From: Tricholomella constricta
Taxonomy: Eukaryota > Basidiomycota > Agaricomycetes > Agaricales > Lyophyllaceae
Direction of reading: 5' to 3'
Assembly (NCBI GenBank): GCA_013368375.1
Contig: JAACJP010000096.1
Location: 1-21,045 of the forward strand
DNA: 21,045 bases
Positions 15,817 to 21,045 of this stretch are shown here, in pieces (position 1 is the first letter of the stretch; every line of letters begins with the position of its first letter). Below the pieces are notes generated by a model that saw nothing but the letters and a program-made list of their open reading frames with translations, did not search any database and was not told the DNA's origin. Position numbers and translations under genes: made by a program.

Positions 15817-17037
15817 ATGTCCTCGACGATAGTGGAGCCCAACACCACAGTCCGCTATCAAAACTTCGAAGGTCCCTCTTTCACACAAAGAAGACCTTCA
15901 CCACCACCTTTCGAAACCTCCCCTGACTCAACAGGACACATGATGCAAGGGACCTTCGGAACCAACAGGTCCAGGCTGGAACACAACATTTTCCAACCAG
16001 GCCAACATGAGGGGGACTTTTTCTCAGCCAGTCAGGACCCTCGACGACCCCTACCCTGGACCCCCTCGAACGTATTCAACCCGTCCTACCAACTCGCCAC
16101 CCCCAACTATCCCCCCTTACCACCATCCGCAACAACCTCCAGACCTCTGCCCTCAAGTAACCAGACTCCCGGGTCGTACTACGAAAGGTTGAGGCACCTG
16201 GAGATGTTCCAGAGGAGGGATAGGGCTCGAGAGGAGGGACAGGGACATTTCGCTCGTCAACAAAACCCCTTTCTACATGGTTCAGACCACGAAAGGATAC
16301 TCTACGAGCTCCGCATGACGCGAGAAGAGTTTTCACGTCAAGCGCACGAACTTCTAGTCGAAACCATGGCGATGGATCATCAACCTAGAACACCGGAACA
16401 ATGGGCCAACCTCGTGCTGTCAACCATGCAACTACACGAAACCCATCGACTGCCCCCACAACTGACGGTGTTGTTGCAAATGGGGGGAAACAAAAGAAGA
16501 TTACACGCCCTGGCTGGAGAAATCCAGATGTCCAACGAAGGAAGAAGATTCTCCGACCCCCAAAGCGCGGGACGATCCTTCCACATGCCAATACAGGAGC
16601 CCGTTCCCTCCAGAATCGAAACTAGATTCGAAGAGCCTCCACGAGCAACAAGCACTGTCAATACACAGACAGCTTCGGCTCTACTCAGGAGAATGAACCA
16701 AGGGAACGCACCCCCCAGCCAAGAAGGGTTCGAACCCATCGTCAAGCTAGGGACAGACGCTCGAAGAGCTCCGACATTCGGGTTCTGGGGAACCCACAAC
16801 TTACAAAGAATCCCCAAAGAGAACCCCTCTTTTGAAGGACCGTTTTCCAGGCCAAATTCGGGTTTTCAGGGCCCACAGAGGACCTTCGCAAATCAAGAAG
16901 GAGTACCTCCGAGGGAACCCGATAACATTCCCCTACCTTCGTCGGAACAGGGAACCCCAACACCGCTTATTATGACTGGCAAATATCGAGCGACCCAGCT
17001 GCAAAGTGTGAAGGGCATGCCAGGGTCACGAATTTGA
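15817..17037 (+). CDS. Element C Gag-like protein (406 codons), element truncated after it
   Basis: The ATG lies 17 nt after the PBS, the expected place for gag. A disordered Pro/Ser/Phe-rich head (~115 residues) leads into a charged helical region (YYERLRHLEMFQRRDRAREE, ERILYELRMTREEFSRQAHE, RTPEQWANLVLSTMQL) that looks capsid-like. A second disordered half follows, rich in FEGP, FGFWG and NSGF. No zinc knuckle or protease is present. The frame stops at 17035-17037 and nothing pol-like follows, so either Gag is cut short or the rest of C is lost. A host gene is unlikely, given the LTR and PBS immediately upstream. Sequence family not recognised beyond being Gag-like. Confidence 0.6.
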   Translation: MSSTIVEPNTTVRYQNFEGPSFTQRRPSPPPFETSPDSTGHMMQGTFGTNRSRLEHNIFQPGQHEGDFFSASQDPRRPLPWTPSNVFNPSYQLATPNYPPLPPSATTSRPLPSSNQTPGSYYERLRHLEMFQRRDRAREEGQGHFARQQNPFLHGSDHERILYELRMTREEFSRQAHELLVETMAMDHQPRTPEQWANLVLSTMQLHETHRLPPQLTVLLQMGGNKRRLHALAGEIQMSNEGRRFSDPQSAGRSFHMPIQEPVPSRIETRFEEPPRATSTVNTQTASALLRRMNQGNAPPSQEGFEPIVKLGTDARRAPTFGFWGTHNLQRIPKENPSFEGPFSRPNSGFQGPQRTFANQEGVPPREPDNIPLPSSEQGTPTPLIMTGKYRATQLQSVKGMPGSRI

Positions 17038-17535
17038 TCAACAAGGTGACACTGCTTCATCTGTACACCTTTCCATGTCGCGGTGCCCTGACGCAGAAAT
17101 AATACCCAGATAGACACCTTCAGACAGAACCACAATTGCTTGGGGCCAGTACACAAGCATGCACTCAATGTTTGACTACATCTTTGACTCCCGTGTCCAG
17201 GTCTTGTTGTCCAAGCTTGCCTGTCCAAACTGCCATCGTGTGAACTACGTGGTTGATCCTATCACGGGTTGTTTTTTTATAATGACAGATGGCGATACCT
17301 CATTGCAAACCTATGTACGCAATTTTCAGTACCAGGTGGGGTCATGGTGTCACTCATGTCAGAGTGCGTTGAGAATGGTACATACCTTTGTACACGCTCC
17401 CCCTTTGTTGGCCTTCAATTTGACACGGGGAAGTCCGACATTCTCATGGGACTTAACGGTACTTATATCAGGACAAAGGCATTGTCAGTGGCAGGTTACT
17501 TACTGCCTTGCTGGTGTCATTTACCATGGTGAATG
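17036..17535 (+). pseudogene. Orphan ORF with two CxxC pairs, loosely USP-like
   Basis: One frame is open from about 17036 to 17535 except for a TAG near 17108; the longest uninterrupted part starts at the ATG at 17159. It reads AWGQYTSMHSMFDYIFDSRV, then CPNC, ~38 residues, then CHSC, then PPLLAFNLTR, and near its end YCLAGVIYHGEC. A Cys4 zinc ribbon, a P-P-x-L-x-F strand and a Y-x-L-x-G-V-I-Y-H-G strand occur in that order in the C-terminal half of ubiquitin-specific proteases. The catalytic Cys box is absent, and the expected His after the last motif is not seen, because LTR Z starts at 17536. It could be a captured or transposon-encoded USP-like domain, or something else. Confidence 0.35.
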
Positions 17536-17690
17536 TGTCACGGTCACCAATTTTTACATATACATATGTCTCACTTTACTTACTTATCTGTCGTTTCTCG
17601 CTTTACTTGCTCTCTGTTGAATCAACACATCCATTTCTGCGATACTACGTTTACTCTAAGTTCTGATACTCGAGCCTTGACTGTAGCAGT
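17536..17690 (+). repeat. Element Z 5' LTR and leader (right boundary uncertain)
   Basis: TGTCACGGTCACC starts at 17536, where the preceding ORF ends abruptly, and the Z gag ATG follows 181 nt later. Left flank GAATG would be the target duplication. I could not find a clear CA end, TATA box or PBS, nor a self-complement as in B and C. The LTR may be truncated or unusually short. Confidence 0.45.
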
Positions 17691-17716
17691 TTGATTTAAT
17701 CACAAAATCTGTTACT

Positions 17717-18243
17717 ATGTCCATTCCAGTCAAAAACCCAGCTCCTCAGGCTCCGCCCTCCTCTGTTGACTCTATCGTTATCCCTGAGACACCTCCCCCT
17801 GGAATTGGTGTACAGGAACTTTGGCGCATCGTACATGCTGTCAGGAAATCCGTCTCCAAAGACTCTGAGCAATGCAAGACAGAGAATTTGGCTATTCTCG
17901 ATGCACTTCGTGATCTCAGGTCTCAGCAACATACTAGCCACTCCCCCACTTCGTTCACCAGCTCCTTCTCTCCACTTTTCTCTGACACTTCAGCCGCTCC
18001 TCAACCACCTGCTCCTCCCTTAAGCTCTGAAGGCTCGGGCATCCCAAAGGTCTGCAAACCGCGCATGTACGATGGAACCATCGGTCAGCTCAGTTCATTC
18101 CTTCGAGAGATCAACAACGCCCTACACCTTCAACGTCGCTCTCTTCCTACGGACTATGACAAAGTTTTGTACTTCAGTTTTTACCTCAAGGACGGATCAC
18201 CAGCATTGTGATACGCGAGTATCGAAAAGACGCACCCCGAACT
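17717..18243 (+). pseudogene. gag: Element Z gag, 5' part (interrupted by solo LTRs)
   Basis: The ATG at 17717 opens MSIPVKNPAPQAPPSSVDSI. A helical stretch (ELWRIVHAVRKSVSKDSEQC) and a Ser/Pro linker follow, then a capsid start (KPRMYDGTIGQLSSFLREIN, then LPTDYDKVLYFSFYLKDGSP) typical of Tf1/sushi-type Gag. TGA at 18209-18211 interrupts the frame where related Gags have Trp, so TGG to TGA is likely. The frame then continues YASIEKTHPEL to the insertion site at 18243 and resumes at 19205. Confidence 0.85.
18239..18243 (+). repeat. Target-site duplication of LTR Y, left copy (GAACT)
   Basis: GAACT here and GAACT at 19205-19209 directly flank TGTTAG...CTTACA. Five bases is the usual Ty3/gypsy duplication. 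Removing the insert and one copy restores the gag frame. Confidence 0.9.
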
Positions 18244-18249
18244 TGTTAG

Positions 18250-18757
18250 TGTTAGGAGAACTCCCGTTCGCGCTCTCCGACGCTCACTGGTCGTCCCCTG
18301 ACTGCGCACGATCGCTCTCGTCCCGTTCCCAATCGCATCCCCGATGCTCTGACCCCAGCGTCATGGACATACTCTTACATACCCCTACACTCATTTAATC
18401 CTCTCCCTGACGCGTACCGACACCGATCCCGACAAACCCGACATCCCGACGTCGGCTGCCCGACCTCGTGCCCGTACCCTACGCCACGAGGATTGGACAG
18501 CGTCGGGAACGTGTCCAGACACGCGCCGCTGACCATTCCCTGTCATTACATGTACAGGATACTGTAGAGGACCTGCCCTCACGTACATATGTTGTATATA
18601 GTCGTTCCCCTGACATCTGGGAATCCTTTAGTCTATTCTCTTTGGATTCCCCCTTGTCAGGTAGGCCTGCCTCTACTACATTCCTTACTGTACATAATAT
18701 AACTTCGGATTCCCCCTTGTCAGTGTGATAGCACTCCACTGTAGGGTTGCCCTAACA
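18250..18757 (+). mobile_element. Solo LTR of the element B family (508 bp), nested in Y
   Basis: TGTTAGG...CCTAACA, flanked by GTTAG at 18245-18249 and 18758-18762. It is clearly related along its length to the B LTR (277-776) in opposite orientation, sharing the GACGTCGGCTGCCC block, GTCGGGAACGTGTCCA, TATATAG (about 18595-18601) and the repeated GGATTCCCCCTTG motif. The transcript-start segment reads TTTAGTCTATTCT, differing from B's TTTACACTATTCT. A solo LTR forms by recombination between an element's two LTRs. Confidence 0.92.
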
Positions 18758-18762
18758 GTTAG
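18758..18762 (+). repeat. Target-site duplication of nested solo LTR, right copy (GTTAG)
   Basis: Matches 18245-18249. The inner LTR landed within six bases of the end of LTR Y, so the duplication overlaps Y's own terminus. Confidence 0.9.
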
Positions 18763-18931
18763 AGGACGTCCGGATGGGCGAAGGCGAGCGAGGAGCTGCA
18801 AGCCGGCACAAGCCAAGAGGGTCCTAAATGTGATCAAGTGAGCAATCAACAGTGCGAAACGTGAAGAGGGCGACAAGAGAGCAAGCTAAGAGTTGATCAA
18901 TGTATAAACCCGAAGATACTGTTATTGTTCA

Positions 18932-18956
18932 GGTTGGAGATATTCTATCTCCAACC
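18932..18956. repeat. Perfect 11-bp hairpin in LTR Y
   Basis: GGTTGGAGATA and TATCTCCAACC are separated by only TTC. In minus orientation it lies just downstream of TATATAAG, at the predicted 5' end of a transcript. Confidence 0.8.
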
Positions 18957-19204
18957 CAGGCTTATATACTACATCACTGAGCCAGTGACTAAGGCGGTAT
19001 GTAAAAGCGCTGACTACTGATGAGTAACAATTGTCCAGCTGACTGATAGGGATCTAAGTAGTGGTGTTGGTGTGGGAGTAATAGCTACAAAAGGGGCGTA
19101 AGAACAGTATGGCGGTCAGCAAGTATGTCTAAGGCAGGGCCATGGGGGCCGATGACAGAGAACAAGAGACTAAGCGATAATAGGAGTGGGTGCACCCCCT
19201 TACA

Positions 19205-19840
19205 GAACTCTTCCACGACTTTTGTGGATTCTATCAAGCATTTGTGGAACACATTGATGATACTGATAAACATGTTACTGCCCTCACTAAGGTCCATAAG
19301 CTCAAGCAAGAACCCAAGCCGGCTGCCAATTATATGTCTCGCTATCGCAAGATCATTGCTGACCTTAACTTCGATGAAGACTCCAAAATCGACAATTTCT
19401 ACCCAGGACTCAAAGAAACTGTCAAGGATGCCATGGTTATTCTCCCTCATCCCAAGGCCTTCGATGACTATGTGAAGACGATTATTTCTATTGACAATAG
19501 AATCCATTGTCGTCAAACGGAGGTCAAGGAACACCACATCAAGACTCCTAACCCTACTTCTCAACCTCGGCAACCTCCGGCTACCGCTCATGTGCCACAC
19601 ACTTCATCTTCCTTGTCGTCCTCCGACATCGTTCCAATGGAAGTTGATAGTATGCGCCGTGGAAAGGTTATGCCTGCTGAATGCGAGCATCGTCGAGCTA
19701 ATAATCTTTGTTATTATTGCGGTCAAGATACACACTCGGTTAATAACTGTCCCAATATGTCTGAGCATGCAAAGCATGATATGAGGGCTAGACAAGCTAA
19801 ATCTATGCCCAAGGCTGATCCCAAATCGGGAAAAGCCTAA
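19205..19840 (+). pseudogene. gag: Element Z gag, 3' part with zinc knuckle
   Basis: Resumes the 17717 frame exactly after the second GAACT. Capsid helices (FHDFCGFYQAFVEHIDD, ANYMSRYRKIIADLNFDEDS, FYPGLKETVKDAMVILPHP) follow. A Pro/Ser linker then leads to a canonical zinc knuckle at 19709-19750 (C-YY-C-GQDT-H-SVNN-C), the nucleocapsid RNA-binding motif. The stop at 19838-19840 is followed, in the -1 frame, by the protease, compatible with a frameshifted gag-pol. A third frame just after the stop also reads Gag-like (NRSPFRGPRATGQQ), so an indel near the end is possible. Confidence 0.88.
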
Positions 19841-19841
19841 C

Positions 19842-20734
19842 CGGTCTCCCTTCAGAGGTCCAAGGGCTACCGGACAACAATGTAAGGACCCATCTGACCA
19901 CTCTGGAGCTCATCGTCCATTCTCGGCTCGATAACGGGAGATGGACACATGTTTCCTCACTCCACGCACCTTGTTATAATTTTGCTACAGATATGAATGC
20001 CTCGTCTCCCGACCATTTCTTTATTTTGGTTTCGCTCAATTTTACAAATCACAAACCCGTCAAGACTTTTGCCCTCGTCGACTCAGGTGCTTCGGCATCT
20101 TGTATTTGGGACGTCTTCGCTATGCGACATTCTCTGCCACGATGCACAAAGGAATTACCAATCCCAATAATAGCAGTGGACAACTGACCCATTGCCTCTG
20201 GACTCGTTTCCTCTGATGTAATTACACACCTAACGGTGGACAAACACTCCGAGTGCATCACACTAGGCATAGTTTCTGTCCCTTTCCCTGTTAATTCTAG
20301 GTCTGGATTGGCTTTGCTGCCACAATCCACATATCGATAGGGATAACCACGATCTTACTCTTTCTTGCTGCAATCTCAAGCACACTTTTCTGGTTACGGT
20401 CCCCGCTAAAGGCTTTGGTCTTACGCGGCCCATTACTACGCAAACCTCAATTCAAGCATGTCCTATTACCATGGCTGGCTTAGGCTTCGGTCTTGCCAAC
20501 ACCCCTATGTCTTCAGCACCAGCACTATCGCCAACACCACAACCACCTCCAACGTCAACACAATATCTCAAGTCTTTCATCAACTGGACTGGCTTTGGTC
20601 GCTCTATCTTCGACAATTCTATGCCCAAACCCAAGATTTTGGTTACAACTCCAAGAAGATTCCTCAAATATGCCAAGAATGTTCCAGTTTCGCTATTTCG
20701 TTTCCATCCAACAGGATCTCCCATCTACATCTGC
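19842..20734 (+). pseudogene. Element Z protease and protease-RT linker
   Basis: In the -1 frame relative to gag. Retropepsin active site FALVDSGASASCI with catalytic Asp at 20080-20082 (Asp-Ser-Gly intact). A TGA at 20185-20187 replaces what is probably an Arg codon (AVDN-stop-PIASGLV). A one-base gain near 20293 shifts the frame, after which the hallmark ILGLDWLCCHNPHIDRD continues. The downstream linker (PKPKILVTTPRRFLKYAKN, then VPVSLFRFHP) is open. The RT that should follow is missing entirely. Protease architecture is Tf1/sushi-like. Confidence 0.8.
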
Positions 20735-21045
20735 GCACAGTTCCTTCGAACATCTCAAACGCGCGTTCACTTCTTATCCCGTTCTTCGACCCCAACAAAC
20801 CGTCCACTCTGCCCTTCTTTGCCAACTTAGGTTTCTACCCTACCTTTTCTCCAAAACGTTCCAATCTTTCTACCGTCCCCGCTGCTGAAAACCTTGCTAC
20901 TTTTAGATCAGATTCATGCTGAACTTTGTGCCGAACTTCAGTATTTGCAAGAACGTCAAGAAAAAATATTCAACACTCGTTTTTCCCTTCTCCAACTTAT
21001 GCGCCCGACCAACTGGTGTGGTTGCTTTGCCAGAATATTCGAACA
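20735..21045 (+). pseudogene. Element Z RNase H start fused to integrase C-terminal region
   Basis: A short RNase H entry motif (FEHLKRAFTSYPVL, then FDPNKPSTL after a frameshift) is joined directly to the integrase C-terminal region: FFANLGFYPTFSP, VPAAENLAT, then DQIHAELCAELQYLQERQEK and SPTYAPDQLVWLLCQNIRT running to the window edge. Reading needs three frames, with indels near 20775, 20895 (T run) and 20980. RT, nearly all RNase H and the integrase zinc-binding and D,D-35-E domains are deleted. The order and motifs match Tf1/sushi-type integrase. Confidence 0.78.

Larger units (their letters stand above)
18244..19204 (-). mobile_element. Solo LTR Y (448 bp without its own insert)
   Basis: Consists of 18244-18249 plus 18763-19204, split by a second solo LTR with its duplicated GTTAG. 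Ends are TGTTAG and CTTACA (TG...CA), flanked by GAACT on both sides. On the minus strand it starts TGTAAGGGGG, has TATATAAG at about 18962-18969 and a perfect 11-bp hairpin just after. That favours minus orientation, but a solo LTR cannot prove it. It is related to fragment X at 13491. It contains no coding region. Confidence 0.85.

Noticed and set aside
16076..17228. Minus-strand ORFs opposite the element C gag
   Set aside because: No motif, and they extend across the end of the gag ORF; the + strand frame follows directly from the LTR, PBS and ATG.

Overview
The window looks like nuclear DNA of a filamentous fungus, most likely a mushroom-forming basidiomycete. This is inferred from retroelement style: Ty3/gypsy reverse transcriptase with an F-I-D-D-L-P core, Tf1-like self-priming LTRs, and long Ser/Pro-rich polyproteins. 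I see no convincing intact host gene. Almost everything is LTR-retrotransposon sequence, inserted element into element and partly decayed.

Layout. (1) 1-776: 5' end of element B on the minus strand (gag start, leader with a primer-binding site, 500-bp LTR), running off the left edge. Its LTR cuts the RNase H region of element A. (2) 777-12432: internal part of element A on the minus strand. In transcription order it holds a Gag with a zinc knuckle, a retropepsin, a very long low-complexity polyprotein (ORF1 tail plus a 1141-codon ORF2), then RT and the start of RNase H. About 8 kb separates the protease from the RT, which is exceptional. (3) 12433-14721: A's LTR region plus structured repeats: a minisatellite, five variable-loop hairpins in a ~178-nt tandem array, a fragment of an LTR related to 'Y', 17 exact TGAGTCA sites, three tandem tRNA-like modules and a 35-nt palindrome. 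(4) 14722-15457: a both-ends-truncated gypsy pol fragment (D) on the minus strand. (5) 15458-17037: 5' LTR, self-primer site and gag of element C (+). (6) 17036-17535: an orphan ORF with paired CxxC motifs that loosely resembles a ubiquitin-protease domain. (7) 17536-21045: element Z (+), a Tf1/sushi-like element whose gag is split by solo LTR Y (target duplication GAACT). Y is itself split by a solo LTR of the B family (target duplication GTTAG). Z's pol keeps the protease but has lost the RT and the catalytic integrase.

How the parts relate. Each element would encode Gag to package its RNA, a protease to mature the polyprotein, and RT/RNase H/integrase to copy and insert it. Here none is whole. 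A carries in-frame TGA codons and an Asp-Thr-Arg in place of the usual protease Asp-Thr-Gly; B and C show only their 5' ends; Z is internally deleted. The relative order of events can be read: Z inserted, then Y into Z gag, then the B-type LTR into Y. Separately, B inserted into A.

The most interesting signals are the self-priming complementarity found independently in B and C, the oversized protease-RT interval of A with a duplicated unknown module, and the hairpin, TGAGTCA and tRNA-like arrays between 13.0 and 14.7 kb. All family assignments come from reading motifs by eye; no database search was possible.
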